A stretch of 64,000 bases of DNA from Actinomortierella ambigua (GCA_016098155.1 JAAAJB010000058.1:1-64000); one strand, 5' to 3'; shown: positions 46,537 through 56,888, numbered from the stretch's first letter. Numbers and translations are program-made. The notes: a model not told the origin generated them from the sequence alone.

Positions 46537-49344
46537 ATGGTGGCTAACCAATCAATCGGTAGCTTCTCAGAACCACTCGATCTCAAAAACTCAGCTGCTT
46601 CCCCGCCACGGCTGTCATCGTCCGATCCAGTCAACCCCACCACCATCATCCCCTCCCCATCCTCTTCCTGGCACCACCACAGCCACGTCTACGACAGTCA
46701 CAGCCAATGCCCATCCTTCCATGATGCCAAAAGCACCGAAGGGGCTACATATCTAGGCCACAGATCAGCAACATTAGTAACAGCAGCCATGTCACGCTCA
46801 TCATCACACTCGTCATCGGCCTCCCGCTCGACCGCGTGCACTACATCAGCTACTACTGCCATTACTGACGCAAAGAAGCTGCACAAGCACCACAAACACC
46901 AGCAACAGGAGGTGGTGCTGAAAGATGGCCCTAGCAAAGGTCGTTATCGGCATGCAGCTTTGCGCTCCCCACGCGCTCGCTTCCCAGCAGGGGGAGTGGA
47001 GGATGGAACGAGCAGTCCATCGTCAATAACAGTAGTCGGATCAGGGTCAGGTGGAGGAAGGGGAAGGGAGCGAGGAGTAAGAGGAGAAGGAGGAGAAGGA
47101 GAAGGAGGAGAAGATGAAGAGGATGAAGAAGAAGGACGTGGGCGAAGACGACGACGACGACAACAACGACGAAAGAGTCAACAACCAGGGCGAGATGATA
47201 TCAAGGCAGAGCAAGACGGGGGTGTGTTTGAAAAGACGATGGACAAGTGCAGCAGCACGGCCGCCAGTCATCGCCTTCGAAATAGAAAACAGGGAGGAGG
47301 ATCCACCATCGACACAAGAGTAGCGAGCTCAACAGAGCCTTTTGGGGGTGTTTTTGCCACGACCCCCAAGCCAAGCCCAGAAGGAAGAAGGGAAGAAGAG
47401 GAAGGGGGCGTACAAGAACGACAGGGCCACAACACCCGAGACTATTTTGCGGAGTCCCAGCAACAGCATAGCTCGGCTGTCCCACCGCTTTCTACCCCAC
47501 CACTCCAGGACCCACATTTGACCACACACTTGTCTTCTTTTCATTCTTCTTTCTCTTCCTCTTCCTCTTCGCACCCTTCGTCTCCCACTATTGCTCCCAT
47601 CTCCTCGACTGCCTCCCCTTCCATGTCCTTCTCGCTCTCGACACCGTCTTCCCCTTCATCGACTCCTTCGTTTCAACTCCCTCCATCCTCATCAACGTCT
47701 CCCACCACCGCCACCGCTGGGTCCTCTTCCCCCTCCTCTTCATATAAGCATAAAGGAGCTTGTTTGTCCCTCCTTCCACCACCTCTTCCATCACAACAGC
47801 AGCAACGACAACAACAACATCGTGATTCTTCTCCATCCTGCTCCACCACCATGCCACCACTACATCCATGGAGTTGCCAGAGCTGGCAAGAAGGGCAGGA
47901 CCCGCTGGTTGCACCATCCTCTTCCCCCCTTTCCACCCCTCAGGCATCAGCGGTGGAGGGCAAGAGACGTAGTCGACATGGCAAGCAACACTCCTTCTCG
48001 TTCCGTATGCCCTCTCGCACCAAGAGTTTACTGTCGTTGGTTGGACGGAGTCGGGCAACAACGATGACAGGTACTACCCTGTCTCAGCCCACTGCCGCTG
48101 CTGTCGTCGATCCCGCCTCAACGTCGTCCGAGTATCTGTCTCCGCTGGACCCTCCCTCATCTTTGTCGGCTTCCGAAACCGATCGCACCCCACACGAGGG
48201 GGTCCAGGAACAAACTCCCCTTCGTCAAGCTTATCCGCAACAACTCCCTGACGCAGATGATCTAGCAGTGTCGCTTGCCCCCCGGCCACAGCAGCTTCCT
48301 CAAGGCCGCAAGAATAGCCGACAATGTCACCAACACTCTCACTCACTCTCACACTCACAGGATCCGTCCTACCAACATTCTTCGCACCAACATCTCCACC
48401 ACCACCACCAATACCCTCGATCAGCCTTCCCAGATGAGTTTCGGATACACCACCCTCGTTCGGCCTCCATGTCCTCGCCCTTGACCGCAACCACGACCAA
48501 CGGTACGACCACTATCCCTCCCACGACAGGGCCCCATGCAGGCATGGGCTCCCCTTCTTCACGGCACTCGATCGTCTTCCCACTCGATGGGGCTCCCGCT
48601 TCTTCTTCCTCTGTGCCGCCATCACGCCCTGCGCCCACTGCGCGATCCACAACAGCACCTCGTCCAACCATGGACTTTGACATGCTACAGCAACAACGGC
48701 TTCAGCAGGCTGCAGCCGCCCTTATTGCCACGGCGGCCGCCGCTTCCTCCTCTTCTTCACCCACATCAACTCGCGATCACAACAGCACCACTGGTGGTCG
48801 ACGGGGTCGAGTGGTCTCCTCCACCACCGCCTCCTCCTCCTCAACCACCTCCCCCTGTACATCCTCCTCTTCGTCTATCATCGCCACCACAACGAACACA
48901 AATCATCCCATTCCACCCCCTTTCACTACCACCACCACCACAGATGCTCCTACTTGTAATTATTTTTCTACCACCACAACCACCCCAGCCCTAACCCTCA
49001 CCCCAACCACGACCACGACCACGACCACCACCGCCGCCGACCCCTGGCGCGACCAATGGCTCGGTCCCTCGGGGGCGATGCAATCGCTGTTCCGGGACCG
49101 ACCTTCGAAATTCAACTGTCCGCACTGTGGGGCCCGGCGGGTGCGGTCGCACATTGAGTTTGTGCCGGGCGTCATGTCGTTCCTGGTCTCGTTTGGGCTC
49201 TTGTTCCTCACCGTCGGCACCCTGAGCTTCCTCCCCTTCCGCAAGGACCACAAGGCCACCAAGGATTGTGTCCATTGGTGCCCCAGATGCGAGACCAGAG
49301 TCGCCCGCTTCGTACGCGCGAGTGGCACTTGGGAGTGGATGTGA
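46537..49344 (+). CDS. Large disordered protein with C-terminal LITAF domain, 935 aa
   Basis: Single uninterrupted frame of 935 aa. Residues 1 to about 850 are low complexity: Ser/Thr/Pro/His/Gln tracts, a Gly/Glu then Arg-rich block (about 170-225), and long Thr runs. The C-terminus is a clean LITAF (SIMPLE) module: C-P-H-C at 861-864, a hydrophobic membrane-inserting segment (G-V-M-S-F-L-V-S-F-G-L-L-F-L-T), then H-W-C-P-R-C with His913 and Cys915/918, ending near the C-terminus. The paired Cys knuckles bind one zinc and the hydrophobic part sits in the cytosolic leaflet of late endosomes or lysosomes in the animal family. Animal LITAF proteins are about 160 aa with a short PPxY-type N-terminus; this one has an enormous disordered N-terminus instead. 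Function in fungi is not established, and a role at endosome/vacuole membranes is inference. Confidence 0.8.
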   Translation: MVANQSIGSFSEPLDLKNSAASPPRLSSSDPVNPTTIIPSPSSSWHHHSHVYDSHSQCPSFHDAKSTEGATYLGHRSATLVTAAMSRSSSHSSSASRSTACTTSATTAITDAKKLHKHHKHQQQEVVLKDGPSKGRYRHAALRSPRARFPAGGVEDGTSSPSSITVVGSGSGGGRGRERGVRGEGGEGEGGEDEEDEEEGRGRRRRRRQQRRKSQQPGRDDIKAEQDGGVFEKTMDKCSSTAASHRLRNRKQGGGSTIDTRVASSTEPFGGVFATTPKPSPEGRREEEEGGVQERQGHNTRDYFAESQQQHSSAVPPLSTPPLQDPHLTTHLSSFHSSFSSSSSSHPSSPTIAPISSTASPSMSFSLSTPSSPSSTPSFQLPPSSSTSPTTATAGSSSPSSSYKHKGACLSLLPPPLPSQQQQRQQQHRDSSPSCSTTMPPLHPWSCQSWQEGQDPLVAPSSSPLSTPQASAVEGKRRSRHGKQHSFSFRMPSRTKSLLSLVGRSRATTMTGTTLSQPTAAAVVDPASTSSEYLSPLDPPSSLSASETDRTPHEGVQEQTPLRQAYPQQLPDADDLAVSLAPRPQQLPQGRKNSRQCHQHSHSLSHSQDPSYQHSSHQHLHHHHQYPRSAFPDEFRIHHPRSASMSSPLTATTTNGTTTIPPTTGPHAGMGSPSSRHSIVFPLDGAPASSSSVPPSRPAPTARSTTAPRPTMDFDMLQQQRLQQAAAALIATAAAASSSSSPTSTRDHNSTTGGRRGRVVSSTTASSSSTTSPCTSSSSSIIATTTNTNHPIPPPFTTTTTTDAPTCNYFSTTTTTPALTLTPTTTTTTTTTAADPWRDQWLGPSGAMQSLFRDRPSKFNCPHCGARRVRSHIEFVPGVMSFLVSFGLLFLTVGTLSFLPFRKDHKATKDCVHWCPRCETRVARFVRASGTWEWM

Positions 49345-50139
49345 TTCCCACCATGAACTTTTTTTTTTCCCTAATATACTATTACTACTACTTTCTACGT
49401 TACTACTATTACTATAACCCCACTCCCACTTCTCACCTTTTTTTTCACTCACTCACTCACTAGCATAATTTATCATACACTTCTCGCATTTCATCTACCT
49501 ATTGCTCCAACTGCAGTAAACTGGCTTCATTGCTTCATTGTGCATATTATTACGTACATGTTCAAGCAAAAAAAAAAAAAAAAAAAAAAAAGAGGGGGAA
49601 AGGGGGTTGCGCTTATGGTTGCAAGGAAAGGTCCTTTCCGCATTCCCTTATTGTTTTGGCACCCCTTGTAGCATTTGATTCTTCCTTCCCGTTCTTTGAC
49701 CATCTTACATTCCTGGCCTCCTTTGTCCTTGATCCTGGACAAGATCTCTTGATTCAGAGCGAATGGTGTTACCCCTGATGGGTTTTTTTGTGTCTTTGAC
49801 CACCTCCTTGTCTCCTTATCCAATCATCTCTAGTAATATTCTCTTTTCGCTCAAATACTGTGGAGCAGCAGCTTTAATCCCCATACTCCATGAAAAAACG
49901 GTTTTGGTTTTTTGATTCTCAGTTTCTCCTTGTATTTCGGTTAGCCGTAATTCTTGGAGTCTCCTTTGTTGGATGTCTCCCTTGACCCTGTTTTTCTTTC
50001 CCGTGTGAATCCTTGATTTTCATCCTCCCGTTCTCTTACAGATTTCTTTACTCTCTAGACAGATGAAGGCGATGCTTGTTATGCGTCTCACTCACAGGCC
50101 CAATTGACAAGATTGTTTACCTGCAGCTCAGTTCACGCG

Positions 50140-50147
50140 TATATAAA
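50140..50147 (+). promoter_or_regulatory. TATA box candidate of the Cys-rich gene
   Basis: TATATAAA in unit A, about 270 nt before the ATG. The homologous position in the decayed unit B reads CATATAGAAAAAG, so the TATA element is lost there. Confidence 0.45.
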
Positions 50148-50417
50148 GAAGGCGTCAGGCCCCCAACGTCCGATACCGACACACGTACTCCCCATCCCGC
50201 AAGATTCAAGAACAAGACTCGTATACCTACAAGTGCGCCGTCCATCTTACTGAGCCCGCATACACATATACATCTACATCCCTTAAGCCGACATTTAAGG
50301 TAACTTGACGGATCCTGCATAACTTCACACAAGGCGGTACCGAGCAGAGCTTCTAAATTGACATATCATACATTTTCATTTGGATCCTTACTCCCCGATC
50401 GGCATGACAAACTAGAG

Positions 50418-50870
50418 ATGATTCCGCGTCAGCCACGGTACCTTGCAGCAGCTGTCTTGCTGATACTCTGCGGACTCTGTATCTGTGTCAGAGGCTATAA
50501 GTTTCTTGACTCTTGCGAGGATGATAATCCTCAAGAGGGCTTGAACGCGTGTCCCTGCGACTCTTTCGACGAGATTTTGTATCCCGTGGGGTGGTGGACC
50601 CAGCTGAATTCAACCGAGCAGTGCCTAGTCGAGGCAGGATGTCGCGAAACAGCGCGGTGTTGCTACCAATTGTGTGACAAGGCTCCACATTTCCCGTGTG
50701 AAACTGAGACAGACTGCAAAACGTACGGTGAAGTGACAGCATTCTTTGAATGCAAGGACAAGCAGAAATGCTTGAGGTGGAGCGACAGTAGATGTTTCAC
50801 CGTTGATCACCGACCAAACCAATATCAGTGTTTCTGTCGAGAGTTCGACATCAGTTGTGCAAACACTTAG
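50418..50870 (+). CDS. Small secreted cysteine-rich protein (effector-like), 150 aa
   Basis: Single-exon gene starting at the ATG at 50418; the upstream part of the frame is not conserved in the duplicate. Residues 1 to about 26 are a signal peptide (M-I-P-R-Q-P-R-Y, hydrophobic core, ending C-V-R-G). The mature part of about 124 aa contains 16 cysteines, an even number compatible with eight disulfides: C at D-S-C, N-A-C-P-C, E-Q-C, A-G-C, R-C-C, Q-L-C, F-P-C, T-D-C, F-E-C, Q-K-C, S-R-C, Y-Q-C-F-C and I-S-C. No GPI signal, membrane helix or known catalytic motif. I do not recognise the family. By size, secretion and cysteine content it falls in the small secreted cysteine-rich class, which in fungi includes interaction effectors, antimicrobial and wall proteins; which of these applies is unknown. 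Confidence 0.8.
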   Translation: MIPRQPRYLAAAVLLILCGLCICVRGYKFLDSCEDDNPQEGLNACPCDSFDEILYPVGWWTQLNSTEQCLVEAGCRETARCCYQLCDKAPHFPCETETDCKTYGEVTAFFECKDKQKCLRWSDSRCFTVDHRPNQYQCFCREFDISCANT

Positions 50871-51599
50871 TGGCCTAGTTTCCTTCTTTTCTGAGTTATT
50901 CGTAGCGATTGCTAATATTTATATTCCATACAATATATTCTATAAGTCTCATCTTTGCCCATTGAAAAACGATACAGTCGAACAGCAATCCCTTGAAGAA
51001 CACCATCACAAGTGAAAAGAGAGAGTGTGTGTGTGTTCTTTAAGAACAAACTTGTATAACGAGAGCCTACTTATCATCGTCACGTAGCGACAAGGTTGCT
51101 CGTATACTGCCTACAAGTCAATTCATCACGTTGAATATTTGAAATTGCCGTGTCACTCGTGTAGCGTGAAATATAGAGGGAAGAGTAAAACAGATGGACC
51201 TTGAAGGCTGCAAAATCAGTTTTATGTGGTGTGCACCATCAGCGCACAGCGTGGGTCGTCTTTCTCCAACACCACGGCCACAAGACCAATTGGAACGATC
51301 ATGAGCTCCTAGACAATTGTCTCCCAGCAAGGACGACCAGAGTCATGCCTGTGGAAACCGGAAAGATGTATCTCACGCCGTGCGCTCATTGCCTGCGGGA
51401 TGGCCGGTATCGCTCGATTCATTCAGACATAGAATGGAACCTTGACAACGTAGTTCGTATTTCCTACGCCATTGACATAGCAAAAAGGACGGGGGATGGA
51501 GTGGGAAAAGGTCACGCTTGTAGCGATGCCCGGCTTTTTTTTTTTTTTTTTTGCATGATAGAACATGTACATCCCTCCTGAACGCCTTAACGTTTGGCA

Positions 51600-52640
51600 T
51601 CCTTCCCCTTCCGTTCTTTTGATCATCCTACATTCTTGACCTCCTGTGTCCCTGATCAAGTCTGTGTCTATATCATTTTCCAAACCTATCCCTCTTCTTG
51701 ATTGAGAGTGAATAGTCTTGACCAACCCTCGCGGTCTCCTTAGCTAACATTTTTTTTAAGCAAAAACTATACTCTTGGAAAAAAAAAGAACAATCTAGAC
51801 ATAAACACGTTTTGATCCTTTGTATCCCAGCTGGCTGACTTGATCCTTGTTTTCTTGGTGACCCTCTTGACCCCGCTGTTTTCTCTTCTGACACCATTTG
51901 CTAATTGTCCACTTCTGTGCAGATGAAATTGATGGCTGCTCTACGTCTTTTCCCCAATTGACAACTGTTCAGTCCACATATAGAAAAAGAAGGCGTCTGA
52001 CCCTGATGTGCGATACCGACCCTGGTACTCCCTCCCGCAAGATCGAAGGGCAAGACTCGTATACCTACAAGTGCACCGTCAATCTTGTTGAGCCTGCATA
52101 CACATATGCATCTACCTCTCTTGAGCCGACATTCATAAGGTAACTTGACGGAACTTGCGTAGTGTCCCTCAACGCGTTACCGAGCAGAACTTTTAAATCG
52201 ACATGTATGTTTTCATTCGGATCCCTACCCCCGAACCGCATGACTACTACATAGAGATGATCCCACGTCAGCCACGATACCTTGCAGCGACTGTCTTGTT
52301 ACATATTACTCTGCATCTGTGTCACAAGCGCAAAGGCAGTTCGAGATTGCCCTGACGGGACGCCTGAAGCGGGCTTGAGAACGCATGTCCCTGTAAACGC
52401 GGCGCTCTGTTAACGGGACGTGGACGTTTTGAGTATCCTGTAGGGTGGAGCAAGCTGACGGCAAGCAAGAATGTATAGTCAAAGGACGATGTTACAATCA
52501 ACCACGGTGTTGCATCGACTTGTGTGAAAAGGCCCCTAGTTATGCCTGTGAAGCTGTGGAAGACTGCAGGAGGATTGATCATACCGGCGGGTGGCTAGCC
52601 TGCAGACTACTACTCAATCTGCACAAGGAGTCTGGCCCAG
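51600..52640 (+). repeat. Segmental duplication, unit B (decayed copy)
   Basis: Direct copy of 49685-50870 with many substitutions and indels. A T-run (about 51537-51553) lies just upstream, comparable in place to the A-run before unit A. A GA dinucleotide microsatellite (about 52735-52769) follows shortly after the end. Confidence 0.85.
52257..52640 (+). pseudogene. Decayed paralogue of the Cys-rich secreted gene
   Basis: The start is conserved (M-I-P-R-Q-P-R-Y-L-A-A) but an indel in the signal-peptide region shifts the frame and an in-frame TGA follows at 52356-52358. Further on, similarity reappears in another frame (E-C-I-V-K-G-R-C-Y-N-Q-P-R-C-C-I-D-L-C-E-K-A-P), matching the central cysteine block of the intact copy. 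Similarity fades after about 52580. The cysteine block is better preserved than the signal peptide, so the break may be recent, or part of the copy may be read from another start. Confidence 0.75.
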
Positions 52641-52731
52641 TCTTATTCATATCAGCGAGGGCACAAAGCCCGCAGGTCTCCATCTCCACAGCCATGCTCA
52701 GGGGTCTCATATGCGCGAAGGGGCGGTAAAA

Positions 52732-52774
<43 letters not shown>

Positions 52775-53018
52775 CATCATACTACTATACAGCCTAGAGG
52801 ACGTGACTCTTAGTGCAAAAGACTTTCTATGCAGGTTTGCTGCTCTTCTGCCTCTCTGTCTCAGCAGGTGCGTGTGTGCCACAGACGATGATGCAGTGTC
52901 GGAGTTGACACTACACCAAAGGGGCCGTTGCTCACAAAGTTGATGTGAAGCCACCCCCACCCCACCCTTTTTTTCCTTCCGTGTCCGACTCTAAAGACTC
53001 GAATCTTTCGTGGTGACA

Positions 53019-55421
53019 ATGGATGCCCACCTCTGCCGTCGTGCCATCCATCTCTTGACAGCTCGCTCTACATGTCGCCATAGCCAAATACACCTCCGAT
53101 CTTCAGGACAATCGCATCCGCAATGGCCTGCCCTCCTGTGGCTGAATCGAGGTGGGTCACGCTTGCAGCAAGGTCATTCGACTCATTCAGGAACTGGCTC
53201 TTCATCCTCCAACCCCGCGCCTTCAGCAGGGACAGTCCCCACAGCCACCACGACCACTACCACCACTACCACCGCCACAACTGCCATAGAAGCCACCTCC
53301 ACCCTCGGTCAGGCCTCGTCTTCCAAGGTCAAGAAGAGCAGCGCCCCTATCGCCACGCCAAAGCAGCATCAGCAGCATCAGCAGCAGGAGCAGCAGCAGC
53401 GGCGGAAGAAGACCAAGAGATCACGCATTACCACCGAATGGGATGCCGAGTCGGAAAAGACCTTGCTCGCGATGCGCGCCAGCGGTGCGACATGGCACGA
53501 GATTGCAAAGCGGATCGGGCGTGAGCCGGCCACCTGTCTTCATCGGTACGAATCGACGTTGAACCCGCATCTGGCACAGATCTGGACGGAGGACAAGGTA
53601 AGGGACCTGGATCGGCTGGTCTCGAGCGGCAAGTCCTGGACAGACATTGCGCGTCTCCTGGGTATCCATCGGTTGGCCTGCATGGAGAAATGGCGGCTGA
53701 TGGGCCAGGCAGAGCTCGCGGTCCAGACGCAGACGGTGCAAGAGTGGGCCGAGGCCAAGAGGGAACAGAAGAAATGGCAACGGGAGCAAGAAACACAGCA
53801 GCAATGGCACCAACTAGAGGCTGGCGAGTTTGCACCGGCCGCCGTCGTCAAGGATCTCCGGCAGAGCCTGAGGGCCATGCATGGGGTCGACCAAGCAAAG
53901 GATCGGAGGAGTTGGAACGAGCTGCTGAGGGATGATGCACGCTATGCGCATTTCCGGTCCTGGAAGAAACAGGCCGTGTCAAACTCTTTTTCAAACTTGT
54001 ACCTCATGAACGCTGGCTGGTCCGCTAAGGAGGAGGCCATTTTGATCCAGCATGTCTTGAGGCATGGACTCGATCGATGGGACCAGGTCTCGGCTGTAGC
54101 ACTACAGGGAAGATTCTCACCAGAAGAGTGTCGCTCGTGCTGGAAGAACCTCGACATGCCGGTCGCGATGCCAGAGGGAGACTTTGAAGAAAAGATGCAG
54201 GACAGCGGCGCTGCTGGATTTAACGAGGAGAGTATCGATGCCACTACCAATACAGCGGTTACGTCACTGAAGGGAAAGGCGGTCGAGGGGGCGACCATCC
54301 GGACGCGAGAATGGACGTCTGATCAACAGGTGCACTTTTGGTACCTGTGGCATGAGTATGGCGAGGATTGGGCTGCCATTTCAAAGGCCCTCGAGGATAG
54401 ATCGCCTAGTGCTTGCAAGGCGTACTTTCAAAGGATCACAAGCCTTGTATGCGATAGCCAAGGCAGTGTTGACGACGACAACGACAACGATGAAAATATC
54501 GGCGATGGCGGTGTTAGCGCGAGATTTCCTGCGAGTCAGCAGGCAGATGGATCCAGCGCTGGTGGTGAAGAGGTGCTCAGGCTAGCCAGAGCAATCACAC
54601 ATAATTTTACCCGCAAGTGGAGGCGGCCGAAACCTGCACGCTCAAAAGCAGATACGTTGAATGAGGTGGTGGTGGCTGATAGGAAGACACGGCAATCGTT
54701 TGTGTGGACCAAGGCCCGATCTGTGCGGTTACAGTCCATTATGCGCCAAGCCTACCGAAGGCAGAAAGATGGAGGAGTAACCAGCCTCGAGGACATCAAC
54801 TGGGACTGGCTAGCACGACATGTGCACCCTGATGTGACGGGGCGAGTGTGCCGCAACCACTGGAAGTATCTGCACAACATGCAAGTCCGGTGGACACAGG
54901 AGGATATCCGCCGGCTGGAAGAGGGTATCCGGCTTGTTGGTCCGCGCAGGCTAACAACGATCCGACAGCACTTTTTACCCTACATGAGCAAAGACGATGT
55001 GACGCGTCAGTGGTTCCGGATTTCAGACAGGGCGGCCACGATCACGGAAGAGGAGTACTATACGTTGTTGGCGGCGGTGGAGAAGCATGGGACGGAGCGG
55101 TGGGATCTGGTCGAGAGTGAGATGCCTTCGGGATGGAAGCGGCCGCCGTGCAAGCGTGTTTGGGAGAGCTCATTTCAGCACCTGATAGGCAAGGGCGGAT
55201 GGACAGAGAGCGAAGACAGGCTGCTGGTGAAGATGGTGGAGATGATTGGGCGCGACGACTGGTTTGCGGTGGCGAAGGCGATGCAAACACGACACTCCCC
55301 TTGGGAGAGCCGGCTGCGATGGTGCCAGCTGATCGACACGGTCAAGCTGGAGAGCCCGGAGATTACCATGGGCGGCCACCCCGTCGCCCTGGCTACGTCG
55401 TCGTCGGCAGTTAACGCTTAG
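53019..55421 (+). CDS. Multi-Myb/SANT repeat protein, 800 aa
   Basis: Single frame from the ATG at 53019. Up to eight Myb/SANT-like repeats are marked by their first Trp: about W141, W189, W334, W432, W563, W625, one near 683 with the Trp replaced, and W728. Several keep the pattern W...(E/D)...L...(G)..W..(I/V)A..(L/I)..R...C..(R/Y)W or F. The N-terminal 60 residues are Arg/His/Ser-rich with few acids (C-R-R-A-I-H-L-L-T-A-R-S), which could be a mitochondrial presequence or simply disordered; a Thr run and a basic block (R-R-K-K-T-K-R-S-R) follow. Repeat number and spacing recall SNAPc4/REB1-like multi-Myb DNA-binding proteins, but no family is assigned. Expected to be nuclear and DNA-binding unless the N-terminus targets mitochondria. 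Confidence 0.85.
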   Translation: MDAHLCRRAIHLLTARSTCRHSQIHLRSSGQSHPQWPALLWLNRGGSRLQQGHSTHSGTGSSSSNPAPSAGTVPTATTTTTTTTTATTAIEATSTLGQASSSKVKKSSAPIATPKQHQQHQQQEQQQRRKKTKRSRITTEWDAESEKTLLAMRASGATWHEIAKRIGREPATCLHRYESTLNPHLAQIWTEDKVRDLDRLVSSGKSWTDIARLLGIHRLACMEKWRLMGQAELAVQTQTVQEWAEAKREQKKWQREQETQQQWHQLEAGEFAPAAVVKDLRQSLRAMHGVDQAKDRRSWNELLRDDARYAHFRSWKKQAVSNSFSNLYLMNAGWSAKEEAILIQHVLRHGLDRWDQVSAVALQGRFSPEECRSCWKNLDMPVAMPEGDFEEKMQDSGAAGFNEESIDATTNTAVTSLKGKAVEGATIRTREWTSDQQVHFWYLWHEYGEDWAAISKALEDRSPSACKAYFQRITSLVCDSQGSVDDDNDNDENIGDGGVSARFPASQQADGSSAGGEEVLRLARAITHNFTRKWRRPKPARSKADTLNEVVVADRKTRQSFVWTKARSVRLQSIMRQAYRRQKDGGVTSLEDINWDWLARHVHPDVTGRVCRNHWKYLHNMQVRWTQEDIRRLEEGIRLVGPRRLTTIRQHFLPYMSKDDVTRQWFRISDRAATITEEEYYTLLAAVEKHGTERWDLVESEMPSGWKRPPCKRVWESSFQHLIGKGGWTESEDRLLVKMVEMIGRDDWFAVAKAMQTRHSPWESRLRWCQLIDTVKLESPEITMGGHPVALATSSSAVNA

Positions 55422-55427
55422 TAGAAC

Positions 55428-55433
55428 AATAAA
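55428..55433 (+). terminator. Candidate poly(A) signal after the Myb gene
   Basis: AATAAA only 7 nt after the stop codon, followed by a T-run. The next gene starts about 230 bp further on, so the intergenic space is tight. Confidence 0.45.
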
Positions 55434-55662
55434 GTGGCAGATTTTTTTTTATGTTGCTCGTGGCTTCGCCACAGGGCACAGCCACACCACAACGTCGCAC
55501 CACTCACATGCCCTGTTTGAAGAGCGACCGAAATAGAAATTGGGGAGAGCCACTCTATTTGAAAGAGCTTCACTTCTCATTTATATTACTGCTTTCTCCA
55601 TCCAATCATCATCATCATTATCTCATCTCCTGCCCTCTCCTCTCCCATTCAGTTCAGATTTA

Positions 55663-56888
55663 ATGTCTTACGGCGGATACCAATCTCAAGGCAGCTACGG
55701 CAACAACTCCCGCCCAGGAGGCTATAGCGGCAACAACTCATACGGCGGCAACAACAGCTACGGCAACAACAACAACAGCTACGGCAACAATGGTTCATAT
55801 GGAGGCAACAACTCGTACGGCTCCAACCAGCGGGGGCCAAGCGGTGGTTATGGTGGTGGCAGTCAGAACGGCCAGTATGGCAGCAACCAACAGTACGGCG
55901 GCAACCAACAGCAGTATGGTAGCGGAGGCGGCTACGGTGGCAACGGCTATGGCGGCAACCAGCAGTACGGCCAGAACCAGTACCAACAATACCAGGGCCC
56001 GAATGGCCAGTACAACCAATATGGTCACTATGGCCCACCACCAGGCCAGGAGACCGAGGAGGATGTTAACCAGGTTGCTCAGCAGATCCGTGATACCCGC
56101 CAAGAGACTCTCCAATCCACCCGCAATGCCCTGCGTGCTCTCCAAGAGGCCGATGACAGTGCCAACCGCACTGTCATGCAGCTGGGCGAGCAGTCTGGTG
56201 AGTTTTTTTTCTCTCTCTCCCTTCTTGCACTTCGGAACTACCCCCCCCCCCCACCGCCAAGGGCTGTGGTAATGTCGTCATCTGGATTCCCACTAATTCT
56301 CTTTTCTTCCCTTCTTGATATCCAATAGAGCAACTGGGACGTGTCGAACGTAACCTCGACGCTGGTCAGATTCATGCCGACCATGCACAAGAGAAGGCGG
56401 GAGAACTCAAGACTGTGAACCGCTCCATGTTTGCCATCCACATTGGCAACCCATTCAGCTCGCGGAAGAAGCAGGAGGCTGCACTGGCATTGGCCAAACA
56501 AAAGGCTGCTGAGGAGGCCGTACAGCGGGAGCAGATCCGCCGCGAGGAATATGATTCCAAAGTGCGCGTCAACGAGGCCATGGGTGTTGGTCCCTATGGC
56601 CGCGGTGCAGCGCCCATGCACCAACAGCAGCAACGCCCACCCAATCCCGAACGGCAGCTGTATTCCTTTGAGAACAATACCGAAGACGATGCAGCTGAAG
56701 ATGAGATTGACCAGAACTTGGACCTCATGGGTGGTTTGCTTGGCGGATTGAAGAACAAGGCAACAGCCATGAACCATGAGGTCAACCGACAGAACGAACG
56801 CATGACAGGCATTGCCGACAAGTCGGACAGGCTGACAGGACAAGTCTCTCACAATACCCAGCTGCTGCACAAGATCTCCAAATCGTGA
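55663..56888 (+). CDS. SEC9: SNAP-25-type SNARE Sec9 with prion-like N-terminus
   Basis: Two exons, 55663-56197 and 56329-56888 (131-nt GT-AG intron, phase 1), give 364 aa. Residues 1 to about 130 are almost entirely Gly, Asn, Tyr, Gln and Ser in repeats such as N-N-S-Y-G-G-N-N, a prion-like composition. The Qb SNARE helix is about 134-200 (T-E-E-D-V-N-Q-V-A-Q-Q-I-R-D-T, with the central Gln in V-M-Q-L-G-E-Q-S) and crosses the intron. After a charged linker with F-S-S-R-K-K-Q-E, the Qc helix covers about 300-364 (E-D-E-I-D-Q-N-L-D-L-M, then L-L-H-K-I-S-K-S at the end). Known role: plasma-membrane t-SNARE pairing with Sso/syntaxin and Snc/synaptobrevin for exocytosis. Yeast Sec9 also has a long N-terminal extension, but not of this composition. 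There is no membrane anchor, as in Sec9. Confidence 0.93.

Larger units (their letters stand above)
49685..50870 (+). repeat. Segmental duplication, unit A (intact gene)
   Basis: About 1.2 kb similar to 51600-52640, in direct orientation, offset by about 1.84-1.92 kb. Shared landmarks include the upstream CGTTCTTT-type sequence, a GTATACCTACAAGTGC stretch, the GGTAACTTGACGGA segment, and the coding start of the Cys-rich gene. The similarity extends well into non-coding DNA, so this is DNA duplication rather than retroposition. An A-run at about 49568-49591 lies just upstream. Confidence 0.85.

Noticed and set aside
51898..52143. Open frame in the upstream part of duplication unit B
   Set aside because: The same segment in unit A is not open in this frame, so it is leader DNA rather than a conserved protein.
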